A DNA stretch of 64,000 nt from Isoptericola chiayiensis (lineage in GTDB: Bacteria; Actinomycetota; Actinomycetes; Actinomycetales; Cellulomonadaceae). A program made the translations under genes and the position numbers. The stretch covers positions 543,003-607,002 of the forward strand of contig NZ_JABEZT010000002.1 of the NCBI RefSeq assembly GCF_013149805.1, read 5' to 3'. A model generated the notes under the pieces. The model had not been told where the DNA came from. It did no database searches and saw nothing but the letters and a program-made list of their open reading frames with translations. This document shows, piece after piece, positions 1 to 7,906 of this stretch (within the stretch, counting starts at the first letter, position 1; every line of letters begins with the position of its first letter).

Positions 1-1
1 G

Positions 2-946
2 CTCGCCCAGAGGGCGGCGGCCCGCCCGGAGGCGGAGTTCGTGCTGTTCTGCGGCGTGCACTTCATGGCCGAGTCCGCCGACATCCTGACCTCCGACGCC
101 CAGCAGGTGGTGCTGCCGGACATGGCGGCGGGCTGCTCGATGGCGGACATGGCCGAGATCTCGCAGGTCGAGGAGGCCTGGGCGGTGCTGGAGGACGCGG
201 GGGTCGCCGGCGACACCGTGCCGGTGACGTACATGAACTCCACGGCGGCGATCAAGGCGTTCACGGGTCGTCACGGCGGCACCGTGTGCACGTCGTCGAA
301 CGCGCAGGTGGCGCTGCGCTGGGCGTTCGACCGGGTCGGCGGCCTGGACGGCACCGGCAAGGTGCTCTTCATGCCGGACCAGCACCTCGGCCGGAACACG
401 GCGGTGCTGCAGCTCGGCATGAGCCTGGACGACTGCGTCGTCTTCGACCCCCGCAAGCCGGGCGGCGGCCTGACGGAGGCCGAGCTGCGCGACGCCCGCA
501 TGATCCTGTGGCGGGGCCACTGCTCGGTGCACGGCCGGTTCTCGGAGCGCAACGTCACCGACATCCGCGCGGCGGTCCCGGACGTCAACGTCCTGGTGCA
601 CCCCGAGTGCAAGCACGAGGTGGTCACGGCCGCGGACATGGTGGGGTCCACCGAGTACATCATCAAGGCGCTCGACGCCGCGGAGCCGGGTTCGTCGTGG
701 GCGATCGGCACGGAGCTGAACCTGGTGCGTCGCGTCGCCCGCGCACACCCGGACAAGCAGGTCCACTACCTGGACTCGACCGTCTGCTTCTGCTCGACGA
801 TGAACCGCATCGACCTGCCCCACCTGGTGTGGGCGATGGAGTCCCTCGTCGAGGGGCGCGTCGTCAACCGGATCGTCGTGGACGCCGACGACGCGCACTG
901 GGCCCGCGTGGCCCTCGACCAGATGCTGGCGCTGCCCGGGATCTGA
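2..946 (+). CDS. nadA: Quinolinate synthase NadA (5' end cut by window edge)
   Basis: NadA condenses iminoaspartate with dihydroxyacetone phosphate to quinolinate in de novo NAD synthesis and carries a [4Fe-4S] cluster. The reading frame is open from the first bases, so the true start lies upstream; 314 residues are visible. The three cluster-cysteine contexts are present: VCTSSN (about fragment residue 96), HPECKH (about 203) and VCFCSTM (about 262-264). The motifs CGVHFMAE and MNSTAAIKAF are also typical. No nadB or nadC is visible, although nadBC may lie to the left. The next gene starts 26 nt downstream on the same strand. Family assignment is firm; only the N-terminus is unknown. Confidence 0.96.
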   Translation, partial: LAQRAAARPEAEFVLFCGVHFMAESADILTSDAQQVVLPDMAAGCSMADMAEISQVEEAWAVLEDAGVAGDTVPVTYMNSTAAIKAFTGRHGGTVCTSSNAQVALRWAFDRVGGLDGTGKVLFMPDQHLGRNTAVLQLGMSLDDCVVFDPRKPGGGLTEAELRDARMILWRGHCSVHGRFSERNVTDIRAAVPDVNVLVHPECKHEVVTAADMVGSTEYIIKALDAAEPGSSWAIGTELNLVRRVARAHPDKQVHYLDSTVCFCSTMNRIDLPHLVWAMESLVEGRVVNRIVVDADDAHWARVALDQMLALPGI

Positions 947-972
947 CGGAGCCGCAGGACCGGGAGGACGGC

Positions 973-1572
973 GTGAGCACCGACGGCGGGCTGCACATCG
1001 GGATCTTCGTCTTCGACGAGGCCGAGGAGCTCGACGTCGTGGGACCGTTCGAGGTCCTGGCCGCCTGGGAGCAGCACTCGGCGATCAAGCCGCACGTGAG
1101 CACGTTCTCGCACGACGGCGAGGGGGTACGTCTCGCCAAGGGCTTGCGGATGGTGCCGGCCCGTTCGGCGGACGACGTCGGTCCCCTGCACCTGCTCGTC
1201 CATCCGGGCGGGTGGGGCACCCGGGCGCTGATCGCCGACCCGGGTCACCTCGAGTGGCTGCGGATGGTCCACGCCCAGACGCCGGTGGTCGCGGCGGTGT
1301 GCACGGGGACGCTGGTCCTGGCGGCGGCCGGTCTCCTGGCCGGCCGCCCGGCGACGACCCACCGGGACCACTACGACGAGCTCGCGCGGATCGACCCGAG
1401 CGTGCTGGTCGACACCGAGGCGCGGTTCGTCGACGACGGCGACGTGGTCACGTCGGCGGGCGTCTCGGCGGGGATCGACATGGCGCTGCACCTGGTGGCC
1501 CGCCTGGAGTCCCCGGAGGTCGCGCGCCAAGTCCGCGGTGCGCTGCAGTACGACCCCGACCCGCCGGTCTGA
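973..1572 (+). CDS. DJ-1/PfpI family protein (class I glutamine amidotransferase-like)
   Basis: 199-residue protein with the DJ-1/PfpI fold. An N-terminal strand IGIFVFDEAEELDVVGPFEVL is followed by the nucleophile elbow AAVCTGTLVL with the predicted reactive Cys near residue 110, and the C-terminus holds a VTSAGVSAGIDMALHL segment. This is the stand-alone form of the domain found at the N-terminus of GlxA-type AraC regulators; related members include isonitrile hydratases, but no substrate can be read from sequence. I chose GTG at 973 because the fold begins immediately after it; the much longer upstream opening in this frame is a shadow of nadA. It lies 26 nt after nadA and may be cotranscribed. 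Confidence 0.85.
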   Translation: MSTDGGLHIGIFVFDEAEELDVVGPFEVLAAWEQHSAIKPHVSTFSHDGEGVRLAKGLRMVPARSADDVGPLHLLVHPGGWGTRALIADPGHLEWLRMVHAQTPVVAAVCTGTLVLAAAGLLAGRPATTHRDHYDELARIDPSVLVDTEARFVDDGDVVTSAGVSAGIDMALHLVARLESPEVARQVRGALQYDPDPPV

Positions 1573-1612
1573 CCGCCGTCGCCCCGAGATACCTGATACC
1601 GCACGTCGCTGG

Positions 1613-1618
1613 TATAAC
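1613..1618 (+). promoter_or_regulatory. -10 box (TATAAC) of a probably leaderless promoter
   Basis: TATAAC ends 9 nt before the ATG at 1628, so transcription would begin at or next to the start codon. No Shine-Dalgarno sequence precedes that ATG. Just upstream, 1585-1600 holds two direct GATACC copies, a possible operator. Confidence 0.5.
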
Positions 1619-1627
1619 GTGCCCACC

Positions 1628-2170
1628 ATGACCCGGATGCTGCAGCTCGCCAGGGCCTCCCTGCTCCCCCGCCGCCGCAAGCCCGACCGGGGGATGCTCG
1701 ACCCGTCGACCACGGTCCTGCGCGTCCACCCCGGCGACCTGGACATGTACCTCCACGTCAACAACGGGTCCTACCTGCAGATGATGGACGTGGGCCGGTC
1801 CAACTACCTGGCGGACATCGGCGGGTTCGACCGACTCAGGACGCGCGGCTGGTACCCCGTGGTCGCGGCGTCGACCATGACGTACAAGCGCTCGCTGCAG
1901 CTCTTCGACCGCGTCACCCTCACCACGCGCACCCTCGGGTGGGACGAGCGGGTCGTCTACCTCGAGCAGGTGTTCACCGCGCGCGACCGGTTCTGCGCGC
2001 GCGGCCTCGTCGCCGGGAGGTTCCTCGGCAAGGACGGCACGCGCGTCGCGCCGTCCGACGTCGTGGCCCTGCTCGGCGACGACGCCCCGGCGGCAAGCCC
2101 CGAGCTGCCCGACGACGTGGCGGCGTGGGCCCGGGCCGTGGACGTCGCCCACCGGGACGTCCGGGCCTGA
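1628..2170 (+). CDS. Acyl-CoA thioesterase-like hotdog protein (4HBT family)
   Basis: 180-residue protein resembling the acyl-ACP/4-hydroxybenzoyl-CoA thioesterase family. The motif DLDMYLHVNNGSYLQMMD (about residues 38-55) is the hotdog active-site region (Asp then HVNN), followed by the typical sequence for the long helix and RVTLTTRTLGWDERVVYLEQVF. The N-terminus has a basic run RRRKP that is not part of the fold. The start is the ATG at 1628, supported by a -10 hexamer just upstream. It lies 55 nt after the DJ-1 gene and ends 42 nt before the convergent M20 gene. The substrate is unknown; members hydrolyse acyl-CoA or acyl-ACP thioesters. Confidence 0.8.
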   Translation: MTRMLQLARASLLPRRRKPDRGMLDPSTTVLRVHPGDLDMYLHVNNGSYLQMMDVGRSNYLADIGGFDRLRTRGWYPVVAASTMTYKRSLQLFDRVTLTTRTLGWDERVVYLEQVFTARDRFCARGLVAGRFLGKDGTRVAPSDVVALLGDDAPAASPELPDDVAAWARAVDVAHRDVRA

Positions 2171-2212
2171 CCCGGGCTCCGCCGTCGTCCCGCGGGACGA
2201 CGGCGGACGCGG

Positions 2213-3604
2213 TCAGCCGCGCGCGAGCCCGCGCAGCAGCAGCGCCTCGGCCAGCACGACCTTGCGCAGCTCGCCCAGGTGCACGGACTCGTCGGCGCCG
2301 TGCGCCCGCGAGTCCGGGTCCTCCACGCCCGTGACCAGCACCGCGGCCTGCGGGTAGGCCTCCAGCAGGTCCGCGATGAACGGGATCGACCCGCCGACGC
2401 CGATGTCCACGGGGTCGGTCCCCCACGCGGTCGCGAACGCGGCCCGTGCCGCCTGCATCGCGGCGGAGTCCGCCGGGGCCCCGAAGGCCTTGCCCTGCTC
2501 GCCCGGCGTCCACGTCACGCGGGCGCCGAACGGGGCGTGGGCCTCCAGGTGGGCCCGCAGCGCGTCCTCGGCGGAGCGCGGGTCGACCCCCGGCGGGATG
2601 CGCACGGACAGCTTCGCCGCGGCGCTGGGCGCCAGCGTGTTGGAGGCGTGCGCGACGTCGGTGGCGTCCAGGCCGATCACGGCCACCGCCGGCTTGGTCC
2701 ACAGCCGCCCGGCGATGGTCCCCTCGCCCGCGAGCCGCACGCCGTCGAGCACGCCGGCGTCGGCGCGGAAGTCCTCCTCGACGTAGTCCACCTCCGGCTC
2801 GCCCGCCCCGGTCAGCCCCGTCACGGCGACGTTGCCGACGTCGTCGTGCAGCGAGGCCAGGAGCCGTGCCATCGCGAGGTTAGCGTCGAGCACCGGCCCG
2901 CCGAACATGCCCGAGTGCACGGCGTGGTCCAGCACCTCGACGGTGACGACGCCGTCCACGAGACCGCGCAGCGACGTCGTCAGCGCGGGCACGCCCACCT
3001 TCCAGTTCGTGGAGTCCGCCACGACGATCACGTCCGCCGCCAGCAGCTCGTGGTGGTCGGCGAGGAACTGCGCGAAGCTCGGCGACCCCGACTCCTCCTC
3101 GCCCTCGACGAACACCGTCACCCCGACCCCGGGGTCCTCCCCCAGCGCCGCCAGGGCGCGCAGAGCACCCACGTGGGCCATGACGCCGGCCTTGTCGTCG
3201 GCGGCACCGCGGCCGAACAGCCGCTCGCCGCGCTGCGTCGGCACGAAGGGGTCGGAGGTCCAGTCGGCCGGGTCGCCGGGGGGCTGCACGTCGTGGTGCG
3301 CGTAGAGCAGCACGGTCGGGGCGCCGTCGGGCGCCGGACGTCGGGCGACGACGGCGGGTGCTCCGGGGCTGGCGTCCGGCCGGGCGGAGCGCAGGACCTG
3401 CACCTCCGGCAGCCCGGCGTCGCGCAGGAGGTCGGCGACCGCCTCGGCGGACGCGGCCACGTGCGCGGGGTCGAAGGCTGAGGCGGAGACGCTGGGGATG
3501 CGCACCAGCGCCTCGAGGTCGGTCTGCACGGCGGGGAAGAGGTCGTCGACGTGGGCGCGCAGGGCGGCGGTCAGGTCCGGGGTGTCCGGGGTGGGAGTCG
3601 TCAC
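2213..3604 (-). CDS. M20/M28-family dipeptidase
   Basis: 463-residue metallopeptidase of the M20 (carnosinase/DapE-like) group, normally a di-zinc enzyme cleaving small peptides or acyl-amino acids. Metal-site motifs are visible in order: LLYAHHDVQPPGD, FGRGAADDKAG (bridging Asp), VEGEEESGSP (catalytic and ligand Glu pair), VVADSTNW and, near the C-terminus, SRAHGADES. The lid domain begins around VVTVEVLDHAVHSGMFGG. The start is GTG at 3604, 6 nt after a TACCGT hexamer; longer openings in this frame run through unrelated sequence. It is divergent from the DUF3043 gene. Family is secure, substrate is not. Confidence 0.92.
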   Translation of the reverse strand: MTTPTPDTPDLTAALRAHVDDLFPAVQTDLEALVRIPSVSASAFDPAHVAASAEAVADLLRDAGLPEVQVLRSARPDASPGAPAVVARRPAPDGAPTVLLYAHHDVQPPGDPADWTSDPFVPTQRGERLFGRGAADDKAGVMAHVGALRALAALGEDPGVGVTVFVEGEEESGSPSFAQFLADHHELLAADVIVVADSTNWKVGVPALTTSLRGLVDGVVTVEVLDHAVHSGMFGGPVLDANLAMARLLASLHDDVGNVAVTGLTGAGEPEVDYVEEDFRADAGVLDGVRLAGEGTIAGRLWTKPAVAVIGLDATDVAHASNTLAPSAAAKLSVRIPPGVDPRSAEDALRAHLEAHAPFGARVTWTPGEQGKAFGAPADSAAMQAARAAFATAWGTDPVDIGVGGSIPFIADLLEAYPQAAVLVTGVEDPDSRAHGADESVHLGELRKVVLAEALLLRGLARG

Positions 3605-3610
3605 GGCATC

Positions 3611-3616
3611 ACGGTA
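3611..3616 (-). promoter_or_regulatory. -10 box (TACCGT) for the M20 peptidase
   Basis: On the minus strand TACCGT ends 6 nt before the GTG at 3604, the spacing expected of a leaderless actinobacterial promoter. There is no purine-rich ribosome site between them. Confidence 0.5.
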
Positions 3617-3658
3617 CCGGCCGCCTCCGCCCCGTACCGGAGCACCGCGGGACTCCAT

Positions 3659-3664
3659 TACCCT
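3659..3664 (+). promoter_or_regulatory. -10 box (TACCCT) for the DUF3043 gene
   Basis: TACCCT ends 6 nt before GTG 3671 and 3 nt before an in-frame GTG at 3668. The 6-nt gap seen at other genes in this window favours 3671 as the start. Confidence 0.5.
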
Positions 3665-3670
3665 GGTGTG

Positions 3671-4321
3671 GTGTTCTCCCGCAAGCGTGACCTCGCCGAG
3701 ACGCCCGCCGCCGGTGCGTCCGACACGACCGACCCCGTGACCGCCGACTCGCCGACCGAGGCGGCTCGCCTCGAGGGCAAGGGCCGGCCCACGCCGAAGC
3801 GCAGCGAGTCCGAGGCGCGCAACAAGCGCCCGCTCGTGCCGGACGACCGCAAGGCCGCCCGCAAGGCGTCCAAGGAGAAGATGCGCGAGGCGCGCAACGT
3901 CGAGTACCGCGCGATGCAGAACAACGACGAGCGGCACATGCCCGTGCGCGACCGCGGCCCGGTGCGCCGCTACGTGCGCGAGTACGTGGACGCCCGGTGG
4001 AACCTCGGCGAGTTCTTCCTGCCGATCGCGTTCGTCTTCATCTTCCTGAACATCCTCGTGATGCAGCAGCAGGCGCTGGCGATGCTGGTGCTGCTCATGC
4101 TCTACGCGGTCGTCTTCATCACGCTGCTGGACGCCGTGGTCATGTGGCAGCGCCTCAAGCGGCGCCTGCGGGACAAGTTCGGCACCCTGGGCGACGACGG
4201 GAAGAAGACGTTCGACGTGCCCCGCGGCACCATGATGTACGCCGTCATGCGCGCCTTCCAGATCCGTCGCTCGCGGCTGCCCAAGCCGATCCACAAGAAG
4301 CACGGCGTCTGGCCCGAGTGA
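3671..4321 (+). CDS. DUF3043 family membrane protein
   Basis: 216-residue protein of an actinobacteria-specific uncharacterised family. The first ~110 residues are charged and cytoplasmic (repeated Lys/Arg/Glu, including SEARNKRPLVPDDRKAAR and MPVRDRGPVRRYVREYVDARW). Two close transmembrane segments follow (FFLPIAFVFIFLNILVM and ALAMLVLLMLYAVVFITLLDAVVM), then a basic tail ending RRSRLPKPIHKKHGVWPE. Start codons at 3668 and 3671 are both possible; 3671 fits the upstream TACCCT. Function is unknown. It lies 19 nt before the aldo/keto reductase gene. Confidence 0.88.
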   Translation: MFSRKRDLAETPAAGASDTTDPVTADSPTEAARLEGKGRPTPKRSESEARNKRPLVPDDRKAARKASKEKMREARNVEYRAMQNNDERHMPVRDRGPVRRYVREYVDARWNLGEFFLPIAFVFIFLNILVMQQQALAMLVLLMLYAVVFITLLDAVVMWQRLKRRLRDKFGTLGDDGKKTFDVPRGTMMYAVMRAFQIRRSRLPKPIHKKHGVWPE

Positions 4322-4328
4322 CGCCGCG

Positions 4329-4334
4329 TAGGGT
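4329..4334 (+). promoter_or_regulatory. -10 box (TAGGGT) for the aldo/keto reductase
   Basis: TAGGGT lies 6 nt upstream of ATG 4341 with no ribosome-binding site between them, consistent with a leaderless transcript. Confidence 0.5.
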
Positions 4335-4340
4335 GACGGC

Positions 4341-5354
4341 ATGGTCAACTACCGTTACCTCGGCAACAGTGGTCTCAAGATCTCGGAGATCACCTACGGC
4401 AACTGGCTCACCCACGGGTCCCAGGTCGAGAACGACGTCGCCACGCAGTGCGTGCGCGCCGCGCTCGACGCCGGCATCACCACCTTCGACACGGCGGACG
4501 TCTACGCCAACACCAAGGCGGAGCAGGTCCTCGGCGACGCCCTGAAGGGCGAGCGCCGCGAGTCCCTCGAGATCTTCACCAAGGTCTACTGGCCGACGGG
4601 CCCCGGCGGCCCCAACGACACGGGCCTGTCGCGCAAGCACGTCATGGAGTCGATCAACGGCTCCCTGCAGCGGCTGGGCACCGACTACGTCGACCTGTAC
4701 CAGGCGCACCGCTACGACACGGAGACGCCGCTCGAGGAGACGATGCAGGCGTTCGCCGATATCGTGCGCCAGGGCAAGGCCCTCTACATCGGCGTCTCGG
4801 AGTGGACGGCGGACCAGATCCGCGCCGGTGCCGCGATGGCCAAGGACCTCGGCTTCCAGCTCATCTCCTCCCAGCCGCAGTACTCGATGCTGTGGCGCGT
4901 CATCGAGGACGAGGTGGTCCCCGCCTCGAAGGAGGCCGGGCTGTCCCAGATCGTCTGGTCCCCCATGGCCCAGGGCGTGCTGTCCGGCAAGTACGTGCCC
5001 GGCAAGGACCTGCCGGCCGGGTCGCGGGCCACGGACTCCAAGGGCGGCGCCCGCATGATCGAGCGGTTCATGCGCGACGACGTCCTCGAGCGGGTGCAGG
5101 GGCTCAAGCCGGTCGCCGACGAGCTGGACCTGTCGATGGCCCAGCTCGCCGTCGCGTGGGTGCTGCAGAACGACAACGTCGCGGCCGCCCTCGTGGGCGC
5201 CTCGCGGCCCGAGCAGGTGGCCGAGAACGTCAAGGCCTCCGGCGTGACGATCCCCGCCGAGCTCATGGCGCGCATCGACGACGTCCTCGGCGACGTCGTC
5301 GAGCGGGACCCGGCGAAGACCGCCGAGGGCGCCCCGCAGACGCGCGTCGTCTGA
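4341..5354 (+). CDS. Aldo/keto reductase (Kv-beta/YghZ-like)
   Basis: 337-residue NADPH-dependent aldo/keto reductase. The catalytic tetrad contexts are present: Asp and Tyr in FDTADVYANTKAE (about residues 47-59), Lys in IFTKVYW, and His in LYQAHRYD. The C-terminus has SMAQLAVAWVLQNDNVAAALVGASRPEQ, the cofactor-binding part of the barrel. Overall layout is closest to the potassium-channel beta-subunit/YghZ subgroup, which reduces aldehydes such as methylglyoxal; the exact substrate is unknown. It stands as a single gene, convergent with the YczE-type gene whose stop is 12 nt away. Confidence 0.93.
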   Translation: MVNYRYLGNSGLKISEITYGNWLTHGSQVENDVATQCVRAALDAGITTFDTADVYANTKAEQVLGDALKGERRESLEIFTKVYWPTGPGGPNDTGLSRKHVMESINGSLQRLGTDYVDLYQAHRYDTETPLEETMQAFADIVRQGKALYIGVSEWTADQIRAGAAMAKDLGFQLISSQPQYSMLWRVIEDEVVPASKEAGLSQIVWSPMAQGVLSGKYVPGKDLPAGSRATDSKGGARMIERFMRDDVLERVQGLKPVADELDLSMAQLAVAWVLQNDNVAAALVGASRPEQVAENVKASGVTIPAELMARIDDVLGDVVERDPAKTAEGAPQTRVV

Positions 5355-5365
5355 CCCGGCGGCAG

Positions 5366-6187
5366 CTACAGGGTCCGGTCCTGGTCGCCGAACGCCTCCA
5401 GGGCGCGGGCGATCTGCCGAGCCCGCCGACGCCGTGCCTCCTGGACCTGCTCACGGGACGGAGGCACGGCGTCGTGCGTCCCGGTGCGATCGACGGCCGG
5501 GCGTCGCGGGCGTCGCGGGCGTCGCGGGCGTCGTGCCGGTGCCGCGACGAGCCCGGTCGGCACGAGCCACCGCTGCCGGGCCACTGTCTGGACGACGACG
5601 CCGACCAGGAGGGCGTAGGCGACGGTGGCCCATCCCACGGTGCCGCCCAGCAGCCACCCGAGGAGCACGACGCTCCCCTCGATGCCGGTCTTGACGAGCC
5701 GCACCGAGGCGCCGGAGCGCTCGACGATCCCGGTCAGGAGCCCGTCGCGGGGGCCGGGTCCGAGCCGGACCCCCACATAGGCGGCGGTGGCCGCGCCGTT
5801 CAGCGCGATGCCGCCAGCGGCCAGCAGGACCGCCGCACCGGTGCCGGGGTCGGGGACCAGCGCGCGGACGGCCACCAGGCTGGGGCCGACGCAGACGGAG
5901 ATGATCACGACGTTCGCGACGGTGCCGACGCCGGGCCGCTGCCGCAGCGGGACCCAGGCGGCCAGCACGACGACGGAGGTCAGCGCGACGACAACGCCGA
6001 ACGACCAGCCGGTGGTGCGGACGATCCCCTGGTGCATGACGTCCCACGGCATGGCGCCCTGACCGGCGTGCAGCAGCATCGCCATCGACCAGGCGTAGGC
6101 GGCCAGCCCGAGCACGAGCTGGGCGGCCCGGCGGGCCGGGCGCATCGGTGGGCGGGTCGTGGGCCGGGTGACGGCGATGGTGCTCAT
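5366..6187 (-). CDS. YczE/YyaS/YitT-family integral membrane protein
   Basis: 273-residue polytopic membrane protein. About five to six hydrophobic helices run from residue ~20 to ~205 (AAQLVLGLAAYAWSMAML, SFGVVVALTSVVVLAAW, TGAAVLLAAGGIALNGAA, SVVLLGWLLGGTVGWATVAYALL), with the family signature GAMPWDVMHQG and a GLGPGPRDGLLTG-like loop. A basic cytoplasmic tail with RRP repeats and a charged coil follows. The start is ATG 6187, preceded by a GAAGG ribosome site. It is divergent from a MocR regulator; in Bacillus the YczE gene is likewise paired with the MocR protein YczR, so the neighbour probably controls it. Transport substrate unknown. Confidence 0.85.
   Translation of the reverse strand: MSTIAVTRPTTRPPMRPARRAAQLVLGLAAYAWSMAMLLHAGQGAMPWDVMHQGIVRTTGWSFGVVVALTSVVVLAAWVPLRQRPGVGTVANVVIISVCVGPSLVAVRALVPDPGTGAAVLLAAGGIALNGAATAAYVGVRLGPGPRDGLLTGIVERSGASVRLVKTGIEGSVVLLGWLLGGTVGWATVAYALLVGVVVQTVARQRWLVPTGLVAAPARRPRRPRRPRRPAVDRTGTHDAVPPSREQVQEARRRRARQIARALEAFGDQDRTL
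5501..5535. repeat. 9-bp tandem repeat inside the YczE-type gene
   Basis: The unit GCGTCGCGG occurs three times plus a partial copy. On the minus strand it encodes the repeated Arg-Arg-Pro of the cytoplasmic tail. Because the unit is a multiple of three, length changes would keep the frame. Confidence 0.7.
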
Positions 6188-6206
6188 GACAGCCACCTTC
6201 GGCGCC

Positions 6207-6231
6207 ATTGGACTCACAATCCATAGCCAAT
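6207..6231. promoter_or_regulatory. Candidate MocR operator between the yczE-type and mocR genes
   Basis: The 72-bp divergent intergenic region contains ATTGG at 6207-6211 and CCAAT at 6227-6231, an inverted pair 15 bp apart, with a related CAATCCAT between them at 6218-6225. The site is AT-rich compared with its surroundings and sits between both promoters, where an autoregulating MocR protein would bind. Confidence 0.45.
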
Positions 6232-6247
6232 CGACTACCGGTGGCCC

Positions 6248-6253
6248 TAGAGT
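6248..6253 (+). promoter_or_regulatory. -10 box (TAGAGT) for the MocR regulator
   Basis: TAGAGT lies 6 nt before GTG 6260; no Shine-Dalgarno sequence. The candidate operator lies directly upstream, covering the -35 position. Confidence 0.5.
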
Positions 6254-6259
6254 GGGCCC

Positions 6260-7696
6260 GTGACCGCACCCACCGCCACCGTCGACGCGCTCCGTCACCT
6301 GTCCGCGCCGTCGGCGGCCCGGCTGCTCGACGGGTGGCGCCGCCCCGGTCCCGCCTACCAGGCGCTGGCCGACGCGCTGCGCGCCGCCGTGCTGTCCGGC
6401 ACCCTGCCTCCCCTGACCCGGCTGCCGTCCGAGCGCGACCTCGCCGACGCGCTCGGGGTCTCCCGCACCACGACGTCGGGCGCGTACGCGCGGCTGCGCG
6501 AGCTCGGGTTCGCCACGAGCCGGGTCGGTTCCGGCACCGTGGCGGTCCTCCCCCGCGGTCCTGCCGCCGCGCCGGCCCGGCGGCCGCCCGCCGGCGACGC
6601 GCCCCTGACCGACCTCGGCGACGAGCACGTCATCGACCTCGCCCAGGCGACGCCGTCGGCGAGCGACGCCCTGCACGGCGCCTACGCGCGCGCCCTCGAG
6701 GAGCTGCCCGCACACCTGTCCGGCGGTGGCTACGCCCACCTCGGCATCGAGTCCCTCCGGGCGGCGATCGCCGCCCGGTACACGGCGCGCGGCGTGCCCA
6801 CGGACGTCGACCAGATCCTGGTCACCACCGGCGCGCAGCAGGCGATCGCGCTGCTGGCCGGCACCCTGCTCGCCCGCACCGAGCACGCCCTGGTCGAGTC
6901 GCCCACCTACGTGCACGCGATCGGAGCGCTGCGGGCCGCCGGGGCGCGCGTCGTCGGAGTACCGGTCGGCGACGTGGAGGCGATGGCGTCGGCGGTCCGC
7001 CGCACGGGCGCGCGGCTCGTCTACCTGGTGCCCGACTTCCACAACCCGACCGGCCGCACCCTAACCGCCGCCGAGCGCGCGGCGCTCGGCACGCTGACCG
7101 CGCAGGGCGTCACCGTGGTCGGCGACGAGACCCTGACCGACCTGGACCTCGACGGGGTCGGCGTCCCCGCACCGTTCGCGGGCACCGGCGAGGACCCGCG
7201 GCTGATCAGCGTCGGTTCCGCGTCGAAGACCTTCTGGGGCGGCATGCGCGTGGGCTGGGTCCGCGCCGCCCCACAGCTCGTGCAGCGCCTCGCGCGCGTC
7301 CGCCAGCGGCTCGACGTCGCCACCCCCGTGCTGGAACAGCTCGCGGTGGCCGACCTGCTCGACCGGCGCGAGGAGGTCCTGCCGGCCCGTCTCGCCGACC
7401 TGCGCTCCCGCCGCGACCTGCTCGTGGAGTCCGTGCGCCGCCGGTTCCCCTCCTGGGACGTGCCCCGGCCGCCCGGCGGCCTGTGCCTCTGGATCGGGCT
7501 CGGACGGCCCGTGGGCCCCGCCCTGGCCGCGGCCGCGGTCTCCGACGGGCTGCGGCTGTCCGCAGGCCCGCAGTTCACTCCGGACGGCACCGCCGCCGAC
7601 CACCTGCGCCTGACGTGGACTCGGTCGCCCGAGGTCCTGACGGACGCGGTGGGACGGCTCGCCCGGACCTGGGCACGGGTGACGCGGGAGGCCTGA
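6260..7696 (+). CDS. MocR-family (GntR-aminotransferase fusion) transcriptional regulator
   Basis: 478-residue protein with an N-terminal GntR winged-helix domain (about residues 35-95: LSGTLPPLTRLPSERDLADALGVSRTTTSGAYARLRELGF) joined by a Pro/Ala linker to a fold-type I aminotransferase domain. PLP-site motifs are present: the substrate-loop LVPDFHNPTGRTLT, the DETLTDLDLDG segment and the Schiff-base Lys in GSASKTFWGGMRVGW (about residue 323). MocR proteins use PLP or a PLP adduct as effector. The divergent membrane protein gene is the likely target, as for B. subtilis YczR/YczE. Convergent with a small gene 3 nt away. Confidence 0.93.
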   Translation: MTAPTATVDALRHLSAPSAARLLDGWRRPGPAYQALADALRAAVLSGTLPPLTRLPSERDLADALGVSRTTTSGAYARLRELGFATSRVGSGTVAVLPRGPAAAPARRPPAGDAPLTDLGDEHVIDLAQATPSASDALHGAYARALEELPAHLSGGGYAHLGIESLRAAIAARYTARGVPTDVDQILVTTGAQQAIALLAGTLLARTEHALVESPTYVHAIGALRAAGARVVGVPVGDVEAMASAVRRTGARLVYLVPDFHNPTGRTLTAAERAALGTLTAQGVTVVGDETLTDLDLDGVGVPAPFAGTGEDPRLISVGSASKTFWGGMRVGWVRAAPQLVQRLARVRQRLDVATPVLEQLAVADLLDRREEVLPARLADLRSRRDLLVESVRRRFPSWDVPRPPGGLCLWIGLGRPVGPALAAAAVSDGLRLSAGPQFTPDGTAADHLRLTWTRSPEVLTDAVGRLARTWARVTREA

Positions 7697-7699
7697 CGG

Positions 7700-7906
7700 T
7701 CAGGGGACCCGCAGCTCGACGGTCGGGGTGGCCTGGCTGCCCTCGTGCAGCAGCCGCGCGTGGACCGCGCCGGCGGCGGCGAGCTCGCGCCAGTGCTCGC
7801 CGAGCCACTCCTCCGCGTCGTACTGCGTGGTGAACACCGGGCTCGGCGAGGCGACCCGGTCCCCGGCGTCGGTCTCCCAGGCCCACTCCCAGCGCGGCCG
7901 GATCAT
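7700..7906 (-). CDS. Small hypothetical protein (68 aa)
   Basis: Short acidic/aromatic protein: an N-terminal IRPRWEWAWET segment, then FTTQYDAEEWLGEHWRELAAAGAVHARLLHEG and a strand-like C-terminus TPTVELRV. I do not recognise a named domain. The start is ATG 7906, which overlaps the pyrD stop by 4 nt (ATGA), so it is probably translationally coupled as the last gene of the pyrD operon. Codon bias matches the neighbours, supporting a real gene. The longer opening in this frame reads into pyrD and was discarded. Confidence 0.75.
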   Translation of the reverse strand: MIRPRWEWAWETDAGDRVASPSPVFTTQYDAEEWLGEHWRELAAAGAVHARLLHEGSQATPTVELRVP

